From: Anaerotignum propionicum
Lineage (GTDB): Bacteria; Bacillota; Clostridia; Lachnospirales; Anaerotignaceae
DNA: 64,000 nucleotides
NCBI RefSeq assembly: GCF_024461735.1
Contig: NZ_JANGAD010000004.1
Coordinates: 218,414-282,413, forward strand
Direction: 5' to 3'
The position numbers and the translations under genes were made by a program. The notes beneath the pieces were generated by a model. The model did not search any database, was not told the origin of the DNA, and saw only the letters and a list, made by a program, of their open reading frames with translations. How positions within the stretch are numbered: the stretch's first letter is position 1; the number at the start of each line of letters is the position of its first letter. Below, piece by piece: positions 25,388 through 34,710 of the stretch.

Positions 25388-25942
25388 ATGTCTGAAGAAA
25401 TCAACAAGCCAGAAGAAATTAAAATATCTGCCGAATCAAAATGGTACGTTGTACATACCTATTCTGGGTATGAAAACAAAGTTAAGGCCAATATTGAAAA
25501 AACGGTTGAAAACAGAGGCATGCAAGATCAAATTCACGAGATCAGTGTACCTTTGCAGGATGTTGTGGAGATTAAGGACGGACAGAAAAAAACTGTTCAG
25601 CGCAAGGTCTTTCCCGGCTATGTGCTGATAAAAATGATTATGAACGATGAAACCTGGTATGTAGTCAGAAACACAAGAGGCGTTACAAGTTTTGTTGGCC
25701 CCGGTTCCAAGCCTGTGCCTTTGACCGATATGGAAGTAAGAGCAATGGGTATTGGTGGCGAGGTGGAAAATCTGGATATAGCATTGGGCGAGCCTGTCCG
25801 TGTTGTTTCCGGACCTTTTGCGGATTCTGTTGGTCAGATTAAAGAAATCAATACCAATAAGAAAATCGTTGTGGTCAGTCTTTCCATCTTCGGCAGAGAA
25901 ACACCGGTTGAGCTTGATTTCACTCAGATCACCAAGATTTAA
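25388..25942 (+). CDS. nusG: Transcription termination/antitermination factor NusG
   Basis: Binds RNA polymerase and modulates pausing and termination. 184 residues: NGN domain (about 17-120: WYVVHTYSGYENKVKANIEK, FPGYVLIKM, WYVVRNTRGVTSFVG) and KOW domain (about 130-165: GEPVRVVSGPFADSVGQIKEI). Length and motifs are standard. It lies between secE and rplK. Confidence 0.97.
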   Translation: MSEEINKPEEIKISAESKWYVVHTYSGYENKVKANIEKTVENRGMQDQIHEISVPLQDVVEIKDGQKKTVQRKVFPGYVLIKMIMNDETWYVVRNTRGVTSFVGPGSKPVPLTDMEVRAMGIGGEVENLDIALGEPVRVVSGPFADSVGQIKEINTNKKIVVVSLSIFGRETPVELDFTQITKI

Positions 25943-25974
25943 AGTCAACGTTTCATAAGGCGGCAAGCCGCCAG

Positions 25975-26004
25975 GTGGGAGGGAAAATCCCCGCTAATTA
26001 CCAC
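25975..26004 (+). promoter_or_regulatory. L1-binding-like hairpin in the rplK leader (copy A)
   Basis: GTGGGAGGGA...TCCC...TTACCAC folds as GTGG/CCAC outside and GGGA/TCCC inside, ending 6 bp before AGGAGGTG of rplK. A near-identical element precedes rplA. The GTGGGAG core resembles the L1 site of 23S rRNA and L1-regulated leaders. A separate GGCGG/CCGCC hairpin lies just upstream at 25959-25972. Regulation by L1 is an inference. Confidence 0.6.
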
Positions 26005-26024
26005 ATTTATAGGAGGTGCCAATC

Positions 26025-26450
26025 ATGGCAAAGAAGGTAACAGGTTATATCAAATTACAGATTCCAGCAGCGAAGGCAACACCCGCTCCTCCTGTTGGTC
26101 CTGCGTTAGGTCAGCATGGTGTTAACATCATGGGCTTTTGTAAAGAATTCAACGAAAGAACAGCTTCTCAAGCAGGTTTAATTATCCCTGTTGTTATTAC
26201 TGTATATCAGGATAGAAGCTACACTTTCATTACAAAAACACCCCCTGCAGCAGTTCTTTTGAAAAAGGCTTGCGGTATTGAATCCGGTTCCGGCGTACCC
26301 AACAAAACAAAAGTTGCTAAGGTTTCCAAAGCTAAGGTTATGGAAATTGCAGAGCTGAAAATGCCCGACTTGAATGCAGCCAATATTGATACTGCATACA
26401 GCATGATTTGCGGTACAGCAAGAAGCATGGGTATCGTTGTTGAAGAATAA
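26025..26450 (+). CDS. rplK: 50S ribosomal protein L11
   Basis: 141 residues, standard length, starting at ATG 26025 after [51 protein letters not shown] and the C-terminal rRNA-binding domain ([35 protein letters not shown]) are typical. The proline-rich N-terminal domain is part of the GTPase-associated centre and the thiopeptide pocket. It lies between nusG and rplA, with similar hairpins before it and before rplA. Confidence 0.97.
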   Translation: MAKKVTGYIKLQIPAAKATPAPPVGPALGQHGVNIMGFCKEFNERTASQAGLIIPVVITVYQDRSYTFITKTPPAAVLLKKACGIESGSGVPNKTKVAKVSKAKVMEIAELKMPDLNAANIDTAYSMICGTARSMGIVVEE

Positions 26451-26474
26451 TAGCCGACTGATTTGACGGCAGAA

Positions 26475-26503
26475 GTGGGAGGGAATTCTCCCGATATTAC
26501 CAC
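26475..26503 (+). promoter_or_regulatory. L1-binding-like hairpin before rplA (copy B)
   Basis: GTGGGAGGGAATTCTCCC...TTACCAC with a perfect GGGA/TCCC inner and GTGG/CCAC outer pairing, 3-4 bp before AAGGAGG of rplA. It differs from copy A mainly in the loop and spacer, so the pairs are conserved while unpaired bases vary. Candidate L1 autoregulatory site. Confidence 0.6.
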
Positions 26504-26520
26504 ATAAGGAGGTCACGAAA

Positions 26521-27216
26521 GTGAAAAGAGGAAAAAAATATAACGAGGTTACAAAACTCGTTGATAAGGCAATGCTTTACGATACAAATGATGCAATCGA
26601 TTTGGTTCAGAAAACATCTGTAACAAAGTTCGATGCAACAGTAGAGGCGCATATTCGTTTGGGTGTTGACAGCAGACATGCTGATCAGCAGGTTCGTGGT
26701 GCTGTTGTTCTTCCACACGGTACAGGCAAAACAGTTCGTGTATTGGTATTCGCAAAAGGTGATAAAGCAGAAGAAGCTTTAGCAGCTGGCGCAGATTTCG
26801 TAGGAGCAGAAGATTTGATCCCCAAAATCCAGAATGATAACTGGTTTGGATTCGATGTTGCTGTTGCAACACCTGACATGATGGGTGTTGTTGGTCGTTT
26901 AGGCCGTGTATTGGGTCCCAAAGGCTTGATGCCTAACCCCAAGGCTGGCACTGTAACTATGGACGTTACAAAGGCTATTAACGATATTAAAGCAGGTAAG
27001 ATTGAATACCGCTTGGACAAGACAAATATCATTCATGTTCCCGTAGGCAAGGTATCTTTTGGTTCCGAGAAGCTGGAAGAAAACTTCCAGACGCTGATGA
27101 GTGCTATCATAAAAGCAAAACCTTCCGCAGCAAAGGGTCAGTATTTAAAGAGTGTAGTATTATCTACAACAATGGGCCCTGGTGTAAAGGTTAACCCTGC
27201 GAAAATTTCTGAGTAA
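26521..27216 (+). CDS. rplA: 50S ribosomal protein L1
   Basis: 231 residues, typical length, GTG start at 26521 after AAGGAGG. Motifs: [79 protein letters not shown]1 binds the L1 stalk and, in many bacteria, the leader of its own operon. The last gene before a new promoter drives rplJL. Confidence 0.97.
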   Translation: MKRGKKYNEVTKLVDKAMLYDTNDAIDLVQKTSVTKFDATVEAHIRLGVDSRHADQQVRGAVVLPHGTGKTVRVLVFAKGDKAEEALAAGADFVGAEDLIPKIQNDNWFGFDVAVATPDMMGVVGRLGRVLGPKGLMPNPKAGTVTMDVTKAINDIKAGKIEYRLDKTNIIHVPVGKVSFGSEKLEENFQTLMSAIIKAKPSAAKGQYLKSVVLSTTMGPGVKVNPAKISE

Positions 27217-27231
27217 TCTCGAAGAAAGCTC

Positions 27232-27260
27232 TTGACGGATGCTTGGTTATTTAGTATAAT
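27232..27260 (+). promoter_or_regulatory. Promoter of rplJL
   Basis: TTGACG (27232-27237), 17-bp spacer, consensus TATAAT (27255-27260), just after the rplA stop. Confidence 0.88.
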
Positions 27261-27289
27261 AAACAAGTTGAAAAGAAAAAACCGAATAG

Positions 27290-27387
27290 TGCCGTAGACA
27301 GCAGGTGCATTTTGCATAAATCCTGCCGAGGAGATTGCTGAAATTGAGCTATAAGCCTCTTTGTCTATGTGCAAAGAGGCTTTCTTT
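27290..27387 (+). ncRNA. Ribosomal protein L10 leader with terminator hairpin
   Basis: The GCCGTAGACAGCAGG...CCTGCCGAGGAG signature of the Firmicute L10 leader is seen between the promoter and rplJ. It is followed by an 11-bp hairpin AAGCCTCTTTG / CAAAGAGGCTT (27353-27363, 27372-27382) and a T-rich tract. The known role is autoregulation by the L10(L12)4 complex. Confidence 0.85.
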
Positions 27388-27416
27388 ATCTATAAAGGAT
27401 TTAAGGAGGTGTAAAC

Positions 27417-27911
27417 ATGGCAAAGATTGAACAGAAGCAGGTTGTCGTTAATGAAATCAAAGAAAAGCTGGAAAAAGCGGCTTCCGTAGTAATGGTAGAC
27501 GCAAGAGGCTTGACTGTTGATCAGGACACAGTTCTTAGAAAGCAGCTGAGAGAAGCAGGTGTTGACTATAAAGTTTACAAAAACACAATGGTACACTTTG
27601 CAATTCAAGGTACACAATTTGAAGGTTTGGATCAGTATCTGTCCGGCCCTAGTGCATTCGCATTCAGCTATGGCGAAGCAACTGCAGCAGCAGCAATCCT
27701 GAACAAGATTGCGAAAGATGCAAAGGCTTTGGAATTTAAAGCTGGTGTAATTGAAGGCGTTGTATATGACGCTGAAGGCATGAAGCTTGTTGCTGATATC
27801 CCTTCCAAAGATGTATTGCTTTCCAAGCTTTTGGGCAGCTTCAAGAGCCCTATGTCCTCTTTCGCACGCGTTATCGATCAGATCGCAAAGAAAGATGCGG
27901 CAGCAGAATAA
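27417..27911 (+). CDS. rplJ: 50S ribosomal protein L10
   Basis: 164 residues. MAKIEQKQVVVNEIKEKLEKA, VVMVDARGLTVDQDTVLRKQLREAGVDYKVYKNTM and the C-terminal helix that binds L7/L12 are standard. AAGGAGG precedes the ATG. L10 forms the stalk base with L12 and, in this family, controls its own leader just upstream. Confidence 0.97.
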   Translation: MAKIEQKQVVVNEIKEKLEKAASVVMVDARGLTVDQDTVLRKQLREAGVDYKVYKNTMVHFAIQGTQFEGLDQYLSGPSAFAFSYGEATAAAAILNKIAKDAKALEFKAGVIEGVVYDAEGMKLVADIPSKDVLLSKLLGSFKSPMSSFARVIDQIAKKDAAAE

Positions 27912-27980
27912 TCTATCAAAAAAAATTACCTGTTTTAATGAAATCAGGTATATACAAAAATTAACCGGAGGTGCTTTAAA

Positions 27981-28349
27981 ATGGCAAAATTGACAATTGA
28001 AGAAATTATTGCAGCTGTAAAAGAACTTACAGTATTAGAACTGAATGACTTGGTAAAGGCAGCAGAAGAAGAATTCGGCGTATCCGCAGCAGCTGGTGTA
28101 GCAGTAGCAGCTGGCCCTGCAGTTGCAGCTGAAGAAAAAACAGAATTCGACGTTGAATTAACAGAAGTTGGCGCTGAAAAGATCAAAGTTATTAAGGTTG
28201 TTCGTGAAGTAACAGGCCTTGGCTTGAAAGAAGCTAAGGAAGCTGTAGACGGCGCTCCTAAGGTTCTGAAAGAACAGGCTTCCAAAGAAGAAGCTGAAGC
28301 TATCAAAGCTAAGTTGGAAGAAGTAGGCGCAAAGATTACATTGAAGTAA
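27981..28349 (+). CDS. rplL: 50S ribosomal protein L7/L12
   Basis: 122 residues: N-terminal dimerisation helix ([24 protein letters not shown]), Ala-rich hinge (about 38-52) and C-terminal factor-binding domain ([28 protein letters not shown]). CGGAGGTG precedes the ATG. Strong codon bias. Followed by a strong terminator, so it is not read directly into rpoB. Confidence 0.97.
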   Translation: MAKLTIEEIIAAVKELTVLELNDLVKAAEEEFGVSAAAGVAVAAGPAVAAEEKTEFDVELTEVGAEKIKVIKVVREVTGLGLKEAKEAVDGAPKVLKEQASKEEAEAIKAKLEEVGAKITLK

Positions 28350-28365
28350 TTAAAAGCCAGAATAA

Positions 28366-28399
28366 AAACCCCGAAAACAATGTGTTTTCGGGGTTTTTT
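28366..28399 (+). terminator. Bidirectional terminator between rplL and the minus-strand DMT gene
   Basis: 14-bp stem AAACCCCGAAAACA / TGTTTTCGGGGTTT followed by T-run on the plus strand; on the minus strand TTTTT also follows, so it serves both convergent transcripts. Confidence 0.92.
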
Positions 28400-28512
28400 G
28401 CGGAATGATTTGAAATGTTGCAACAAGATCATGGGTTTCGTGATGAAGTCGAAAAGAATTGCACATCTTATCTCATGCATATTGATTAACTTATGGTGAA
28501 ATCCTTACTTTA

Positions 28513-29397
28513 TTATTTGGTAATGAGTTCCTTGCTTTTATGAAGATGTTCGTTTAAATATAAAAACATTGCCAGAGCGGTACCACAAATAATAAAATAG
28601 CCAAGCCAACTATATATATCGGGAATTTGACCAAAAAATACAAAACCCAATAAAGCGGCAAAGGGAATCTGAGAGTAGTCAAAAACGGATATTTCCTTTG
28701 CAGGTGCGTAGCAATAAGCGGCAGTAATACCAAATTGCCCACCGGTTGCTACAAGTCCTGTAAGAAGCAACATAGCTATTTGGTAAAGGCTCATGGGATG
28801 GTATTGAAAGAGCAAGTAAGGCAATGTAACCAAACAGGAGAAGGCGGAAAAAAAGAATACGATAACAGGTCCCTGTACCCCTCTTTGACCCATTGCTCGC
28901 ACGAAGGTGTAAGCGGCTCCTGCACAAATCCCCCCGAATAGACCAACAAAAGCAGGAAGGGTGTTTAGATTTATTCCAGTCGGTTTAATTACAAATAGAG
29001 CCCCGATAAAAGCAAAGATAATCGAGAAAAGTTGAAATAAATTGATTTTTTCCTTCAAAAATAGTATTGCAAATAAAACGGAAAAAAACGGTGACATTTT
29101 ATTCAGTAAGGATGCATCTGAGAGCAACATATGGTCAACAGCATAAAAATTACATACGATGCCAATGGTACCAAATACTGAACGGTAGATTAAATATCTC
29201 TTGGACTCTTTGTCTAAAGAGACAACGGGCTTTTCCTTAAGTAAGATTGCAAGGGCAAACAGCATTGCAACAAAATTTCGGAAAAAGCTCTTTTGAATTG
29301 AGGGCAATTCCCCTGCCATGTGAACAAAGAGATTCATCAAGGCGAAAGAAAAAGAGGACAGAATGATGCACAAGATGCCCTTTTGACGTTGACTCAT
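28513..29397 (-). CDS. DMT-superfamily (EamA) transporter
   Basis: 294 residues with ten predicted transmembrane helices in two EamA repeats (about 5-135 and 148-285). Repeat signs are FALMNLFVHM, LLSDASLLNKMSPFFSVLFAILFLKEKI and EISVFDYSQIPFAALLGFVFFGQIP. The substrate cannot be told; relatives export metabolites or amino acids. AAAGGA precedes the ATG. Cotranscribed 22 bp downstream of queH. Placed on the opposite strand inside the ribosomal/RNA polymerase block. Confidence 0.9.
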   Translation of the reverse strand: MSQRQKGILCIILSSFSFALMNLFVHMAGELPSIQKSFFRNFVAMLFALAILLKEKPVVSLDKESKRYLIYRSVFGTIGIVCNFYAVDHMLLSDASLLNKMSPFFSVLFAILFLKEKINLFQLFSIIFAFIGALFVIKPTGINLNTLPAFVGLFGGICAGAAYTFVRAMGQRGVQGPVIVFFFSAFSCLVTLPYLLFQYHPMSLYQIAMLLLTGLVATGGQFGITAAYCYAPAKEISVFDYSQIPFAALLGFVFFGQIPDIYSWLGYFIICGTALAMFLYLNEHLHKSKELITK

Positions 29398-29419
29398 ATT
29401 TACAGATCCTTTCTATGTT

Positions 29420-30082
29420 TCAATTATGGGAATTCTGGGTAGAATTACCATGACTGCGCAGTTCTGCCTCTAGTTTTGAATAGGGGCAGCCGCAATAATC
29501 CTGTCGGTAAAGACCATAAGTTTCAGATAATTGACAGGAACGGCGATAGCCATCTCGTTTTTTGAAGTCTGAAAATAAATAAGGGATATCATATTCTTCT
29601 GATAATTCCTTGCCGATTTGATTCAGTGCTTGGGCGTCCTTATGGGGGCTGATGCTAAGGGTGGTGGTGAAATAATCAAAGCCTTCCTTTTTTGCTTCCT
29701 CTGCAGTTTTGCGCAGACGAAGTTGGTAGCATGCTTTACAGCGAGGCCCGCCTTCGGGTTCCTTCTCGTGTCCTTTCGCTAGGGCAAAGAAGGATGGGGA
29801 GTCATACGTCCCTAATAAAAAGGAGACGGGGGACGCTAAGGACATCTCCTTTAATAATTTTTGCTGCTCCTGTGCACGGATAGCAAACTCTTCAAAAGGA
29901 GCGATATTGGGGTTGTAATAAAAAATAGTAATATCGAAATAAGTAGACAGATATTCCAAAACGTAAGAGGAACAAGGAGCGCAACAGCTATGCAACAATA
30001 AGCTTGGTCGTTTCTTTGTTTGCTCTAATTGTTTTAAGGTCTTTTCTAATATATGCTGATAATTTTCTTTGGTCACAATCAT
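29420..30082 (-). CDS. queH: Epoxyqueuosine reductase QueH
   Basis: Iron-sulfur enzyme reducing epoxyqueuosine to queuosine in tRNA modification (DUF208 family, non-cobalamin alternative to QueG). 220 residues with the family cysteines: LLHSCCAPCSSYVLE (about 29-43), GPRCKACYQLRLRKTA (about 111-126) and DYCGCPYS (about 196-203). SISPHKDAQALNQIG is also typical. GAGGTGA precedes the ATG and a good promoter lies upstream. Shares a transcript with the DMT transporter; a functional link between the two is only a possibility. Confidence 0.93.
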   Translation of the reverse strand: MIVTKENYQHILEKTLKQLEQTKKRPSLLLHSCCAPCSSYVLEYLSTYFDITIFYYNPNIAPFEEFAIRAQEQQKLLKEMSLASPVSFLLGTYDSPSFFALAKGHEKEPEGGPRCKACYQLRLRKTAEEAKKEGFDYFTTTLSISPHKDAQALNQIGKELSEEYDIPYLFSDFKKRDGYRRSCQLSETYGLYRQDYCGCPYSKLEAELRSHGNSTQNSHN

Positions 30083-30096
30083 TCACCTCATTGAAA

Positions 30097-30125
30097 ACTA
30101 TATAGCTTTTTATAACTTTTTGCAA
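30097..30125 (-). promoter_or_regulatory. Promoter of queH-DMT transcript
   Basis: On the minus strand TTGCAA (30125-30120), 17-bp spacer, TATAGT (30102-30097), 15 bp before the queH start, so the leader is very short. Confidence 0.65.
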
Positions 30126-30387
30126 TAAAAGTAAGGAAGATATGAGGGGAAATAATAATGTATTAAAAAAAGTACAATATTTTCTTACAAAAATGATCTA
30201 TTTTTAGAAAACCGTAGTTAAAAATATTACTAAATATTTGCTTGTAATAACTAAAAAATTAGTGCAAATTCAAATTTAGAGGTAATTCGACAGAAAAATC
30301 GGAGATAAAATAGAATGGAAAAACGCTCAGGGTTTAGGAGATTGATAAAAAGCAGAAAATCCTTGAAAAAGCCAATAAAAAAGGGGC

Positions 30388-30416
30388 TTGACAGCAAGCC
30401 GCAAAAATGGTAAAAT
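30388..30416 (+). promoter_or_regulatory. Promoter of rpoBC
   Basis: Consensus TTGACA (30388-30393), 17-bp spacer, TAAAAT (30411-30416). It lies about 400 bp upstream of the rpoB start. Confidence 0.82.
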
Positions 30417-30820
30417 ATTTCACACATTGGCGAACATGGACAATGTCCCAACTTAAAAGCAGTATAACACAATGGAAATTAAAGTTCAACAGATTTTTGG
30501 TATCCGATTGATTTTTGGTTGAATTTGCCTATTTTACTAGGTAAACTGAACTGTTTTATGATTTATGGGGGGTTGTTTTTTGTTCAATATATACGAGGGT
30601 GAGGCTTTTTTTGGCCTAATACTCAATGGTAAGGATTAGAATTTCTTAAAGAAAGAGGCTTTTGTCATGGCCGCTGATCAAAGGCGGAGCAGGCAAAGGT
30701 CTAGCTTTGTTTAAGCAGTTCTAAATTTTTTGTGTCCAGACAGGGGGATAACCCTTTTTCGCTTGCTTGTATGGAAGCGGTGTTTATGTCGATGCAATCA
30801 TTATTTCGAGAGGTGACAAG
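30417..30820 (+). promoter_or_regulatory. Long rpoB leader with repeated GAGGC-T(n)-GGCC motif
   Basis: 404 nt without a supported gene between the promoter and rpoB. Local hairpins include GGACAATGTCC (about 30436-30446) and CCGC-N9-GCGG (about 30671-30687). GAGGCTTTTTTTGGCC (30601-30616) is echoed by GAGGCTTTTGTCATGGCC (30655-30672). Length and structure suggest post-initiation control of RNA polymerase synthesis, but I know no matching family. Confidence 0.45.
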
Positions 30821-33800
30821 ATGGAAAAAAACAGAATTCATGCACTCCGTTTGGGCGACACAACCAGATTGAGCTATTCCAGAATCAATGAGGTTTTGGA
30901 AATGCCCAATTTGATTGAAGTGCAGAAAAACAGCTACCAGTGGTTTTTAAGTGAGGGGCTGAAGGAAGTATTTGAGGATGTTTCTCCAATTACAGACTTT
31001 AGCGGCAATCTTGTATTGGAGTTCATTGATTTTTCACTGGATTCCGAACCTAAATTCTCCATTGAAGAATGTAAAGAGCGGGATGCAACCTTTGCGGCAG
31101 CCCTCAAGGTGAAGGCAAGACTTTACAATAGAGAAATGGATGAATTAAAGGAACAGGAAATTTTTATGGGGGATTTCCCTTTGATGACCGAAACCGGTAC
31201 CTTTATTATTAATGGTGCGGAACGTGTTATTGTTAGCCAGCTTGTTCGTTCTCCCGGCATTTACTATGCTTCTGATTATGATAAGGTCGGCAAAAAGCTG
31301 ATCTCTGCCACTGTAATCCCCAATAGAGGTGCGTGGCTGGAATATGAAACAGATTCCAATGATGTTTTTTATGTTCGTGTGGATCGTACCAGAAAGGTAC
31401 CCGTTACTGTTTTGATTCGCGCAATGGGTATTGGTTCAGATGCTGAAATTCTCGAAATGTTTGGTGAAGAGCCTAAAATTTTGGCTACCCTGGAAAAAGA
31501 TATTTCCAAGAACCATGAAGAAGGCTTAATTGAAATTTATAAGAAACTTCGTCCCGGTGAGCCTCCTACTGTAGAGAGCTCCAAGTCCTTGTTGGATGGT
31601 ATGTTCTTTGATCCTAAGCGTTATGATTTGGCGAAGGTTGGACGCTACAAATTCAATAAGAAACTTGCTTTGAAAAACCGCATTCGTGGTGCAAAGCTTG
31701 CGCAAAATATTGTTGACCCTATGACAGGTGAAGTGGTTGCCGAGGCAGGTACTATTTTAACAATGGATATGTGTGAAGAAATTCAGAACACAGGTGTCCG
31801 CAGCGTATATGTTGAAGTTGAAGATAGAACACTGAAGGTTTTAAGCAATCAGGCTGTTGAAATTGATGGCTACATTGAAGAGTTTGGTTTGAAGGCAGAG
31901 GATTTAGGCATCAGAGAAATGGTGTACTATCCGTTATTGATGCGCATTCTGGAAGAATATCAAAGCCCAGAAGAAGTGGCAGCTGCAATTAAGGAAAACA
32001 TTCATGAATTGATTCCAAAGCATATTACATTGGAAGATATCTTTGCATCTATTAACTATGTATTACATTTGGATTATGCATATGGAAATGTGGATGATAT
32101 TGACCACTTGGGCAACAGACGTATTCGCTCCGTTGGCGAATTGCTGCAAAACCAATTCCGTATCGGTCTTTCCAGAATGGAGAGAGTGGTAAGGGAAAGA
32201 ATGACAACCCAAGATTTAGCTGTAGTTACACCACAGGCGCTGGTAAACGTTCGTCCTGTAACTGCTGCCATTAAAGAGTTCTTCGGCAGCTCTCAGTTAT
32301 CTCAGTTTATGGATCAGAATAACCCTCTATCCGAATTGACACATAAGCGTCGTCTGTCCGCATTGGGACCCGGTGGTTTGTCAAGAGAAAGAGCGGGCTT
32401 CGAGGTTCGAGACGTTCACCATTCTCATTATGGTAGAATGTGCCCCATTGAGACACCAGAAGGCCCTAACATCGGTTTGATTAATACCCTTGCTACCTTT
32501 GCAAGAATTAACGAGTATGGTTTCATTGAAGCACCTTACAGAAAGGTGGACAACAGCGGTGATGAACCTCGTGTTACAGAGGAATTTATATATGTAACTG
32601 CTGATGAGGAAGAAAACTATAACGTTGCTCAGGCCAATGAACCTTTGGATGATGATGGTCACTTTGTTCACAAAAAGGTAACCGGTCGTCACAAAGAGGA
32701 AATTATCGAGGTTGACCAAAATCAGATTCACTTGATGGACGTTTCTCCCAAGCAGATGGTTTCTGTTGCGACAGCTCTGATTCCTTTCTTGGAAAATGAC
32801 GATGCGAACCGTGCGCTGATGGGCTCTAACATGCAGCGTCAGGCTGTGCCTTTGATGGTGACAGATTCTCCTATTGTTGGTACAGGTATGGAATATAAAA
32901 CCGCAAAGGACTCAGGTATTTGTGTTATCGCAAAAAATGGCGGTGTGGTTGAGAGAATTTCTGCAGATGAAATTGTTGTACGCAATGATGCATCTCAAAG
33001 AGACAGATACAAAATGGTAAAATATCAAAGAAGTAACCAGAGCACTTGCTTAAACCAGAAGCCTATTATCAATGTTGGCGACAGGGTGGAGCCGGGCATG
33101 ATTATTGCCGATGGAGCATCCACATGTCAGGGTGAGTTGGCATTGGGTAAAAACCCCCTTATCGGATTTATGACATGGGAAGGTTACAACTACGAGGATG
33201 CTGTTTTGCTCAGCGAAAGATTGGTTCAGGAAGATGTTTATACCTCTGTTCATATCAGTGAATTTGAAGCTGACGCCAGAGACACGAAGCTGGGACCTGA
33301 AGAAATCACAAGAGATATTCCCAACGTTGGTGATGATGCTCTGAAAGATTTGGATGAAAGAGGTATCGTTCGTATTGGTGCTGAAGTTCGCCCTAACGAT
33401 ATTTTGGTTGGTAAAGTAACACCTAAGGGTGAAACAGAACTGACTGCAGAAGAAAGACTTCTTCGCGCGATTTTTGGAGAGAAGGCAAGAGAGGTTAGAG
33501 ATACCTCCCTGCGTGTACCTCACGGTGAAACAGGTATTATTGTGGACGTGAAAATCTTTACAAGAGAAAACGGCGACGATGTAGGCCCCGGTGTAAACCA
33601 GCTGGTTCGTGTTTATATTGCCCAAAAGAGAAAAATTTCTGTTGGTGATAAAATGGCGGGTCGTCATGGTAACAAGGGTGTTGTTTCCCGCGTGCTCCCT
33701 GTGGAAGATATGCCTTTCCTGCCAAATGGCAGACCTTTGGATATCGTTTTGAATCCTCTGGGTATTCCTTCTCGTATGAATATTGGTCAGGTATTGGAAA

Positions 33801-34693
33801 CCCACCTTTCCTTAGCGGCAAAGGCTTTGGGCTGGAAAATCAGCACACCAGTATTTGATGGTGCAAACGAGATTGATATTATGGATACGTTGGAAATGGC
33901 CAACGACTATGTAAATACAAGCTGGGATGAATTCTCCGATAAATGGAAGCCTTTATTGCAAGGTGACGTGCTTGATGAGCTTTATGCAAATAGAGATCAC
34001 AGAGAAGAGTGGAAGGGTGTTGCCCTTTCCAGAGACGGTAAAGTTTCCTTGCGTGACGGTCGTACCGGTGAATTTTTCGATAACCGTGTAACCATCGGTT
34101 TCATGCATTATTTGAAACTCCACCATTTGGTTGATGATAAGATTCATGCTCGTTCCACAGGCCCTTACTCCTTAGTTACACAGCAGCCTTTGGGTGGTAA
34201 GGCACAGTTTGGCGGTCAGCGTTTCGGTGAAATGGAAGTTTGGGCGCTGGAAGCATACGGCGCGGCTTATACTCTTCAGGAAATCTTGACTGTGAAATCT
34301 GACGATATTGTTGGTCGTGTTAAGACTTACGAATCTATTGTTAAGGGTGAAAATATCCCTGAACCCGGCGTGCCTGAATCCTTCAAGGTATTGCTGAAGG
34401 AATTGCAGTCCTTAGCGTTGGATATTCGTGTGTTGCGTGAAGACCAAACCGAGGTTGAGATCAAAGAATCCATTGAGGAAGTGGATGATCTGAATGTCAA
34501 TATTGATGGGTTTGATCCAGAAGAACAAGACTATCGTCGTCCAAGACCTTTGACAGCGGAAGAGGAATTGGTTGACTTCCTCTTTGACGGCGAAGAAGGC
34601 GTTGAAGGAGAAGTGGAAACTGAAACCGATGATTTGGTTGAGGAAGAGTTCGAAGAAGACCTGCTGGAAGACGAATTTTTGGATGAGGAGTAA
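30821..34693 (+). CDS. rpoB: DNA-directed RNA polymerase subunit beta
   Basis: 1290 residues from the ATG at 30821 (GAGAGGTGA upstream, matching the [12 protein letters not shown] type of start). Rifampicin region [32 protein letters not shown] is of sensitive type by inspection. Also seen are [19 protein letters not shown] [25 protein letters not shown] and the C-terminal clamp [17 protein letters not shown]. The last about 45 residues are strongly acidic (Glu/Asp-rich tail), longer than in many relatives. rpoC starts 17 bp later. Confidence 0.98.
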   Translation: MEKNRIHALRLGDTTRLSYSRINEVLEMPNLIEVQKNSYQWFLSEGLKEVFEDVSPITDFSGNLVLEFIDFSLDSEPKFSIEECKERDATFAAALKVKARLYNREMDELKEQEIFMGDFPLMTETGTFIINGAERVIVSQLVRSPGIYYASDYDKVGKKLISATVIPNRGAWLEYETDSNDVFYVRVDRTRKVPVTVLIRAMGIGSDAEILEMFGEEPKILATLEKDISKNHEEGLIEIYKKLRPGEPPTVESSKSLLDGMFFDPKRYDLAKVGRYKFNKKLALKNRIRGAKLAQNIVDPMTGEVVAEAGTILTMDMCEEIQNTGVRSVYVEVEDRTLKVLSNQAVEIDGYIEEFGLKAEDLGIREMVYYPLLMRILEEYQSPEEVAAAIKENIHELIPKHITLEDIFASINYVLHLDYAYGNVDDIDHLGNRRIRSVGELLQNQFRIGLSRMERVVRERMTTQDLAVVTPQALVNVRPVTAAIKEFFGSSQLSQFMDQNNPLSELTHKRRLSALGPGGLSRERAGFEVRDVHHSHYGRMCPIETPEGPNIGLINTLATFARINEYGFIEAPYRKVDNSGDEPRVTEEFIYVTADEEENYNVAQANEPLDDDGHFVHKKVTGRHKEEIIEVDQNQIHLMDVSPKQMVSVATALIPFLENDDANRALMGSNMQRQAVPLMVTDSPIVGTGMEYKTAKDSGICVIAKNGGVVERISADEIVVRNDASQRDRYKMVKYQRSNQSTCLNQKPIINVGDRVEPGMIIADGASTCQGELALGKNPLIGFMTWEGYNYEDAVLLSERLVQEDVYTSVHISEFEADARDTKLGPEEITRDIPNVGDDALKDLDERGIVRIGAEVRPNDILVGKVTPKGETELTAEERLLRAIFGEKAREVRDTSLRVPHGETGIIVDVKIFTRENGDDVGPGVNQLVRVYIAQKRKISVGDKMAGRHGNKGVVSRVLPVEDMPFLPNGRPLDIVLNPLGIPSRMNIGQVLETHLSLAAKALGWKISTPVFDGANEIDIMDTLEMANDYVNTSWDEFSDKWKPLLQGDVLDELYANRDHREEWKGVALSRDGKVSLRDGRTGEFFDNRVTIGFMHYLKLHHLVDDKIHARSTGPYSLVTQQPLGGKAQFGGQRFGEMEVWALEAYGAAYTLQEILTVKSDDIVGRVKTYESIVKGENIPEPGVPESFKVLLKELQSLALDIRVLREDQTEVEIKESIEEVDDLNVNIDGFDPEEQDYRRPRPLTAEEELVDFLFDGEEGVEGEVETETDDLVEEEFEEDLLEDEFLDEE

Positions 34694-34710
34694 GAAAGGA
34701 GAACACAGCC

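Noticed and set aside
30251..30472. 73-codon minus-strand frame upstream of rpoB
   Set aside because: It crosses the consensus rpoB promoter, has no Shine-Dalgarno and has low-complexity hydrophobic composition.
33050..33805. Long open frame (251 codons) on the minus strand inside rpoB
   Set aside because: It mirrors the codon bias of rpoB, has a composition unlike any protein family I know, and lies fully within a conserved gene.
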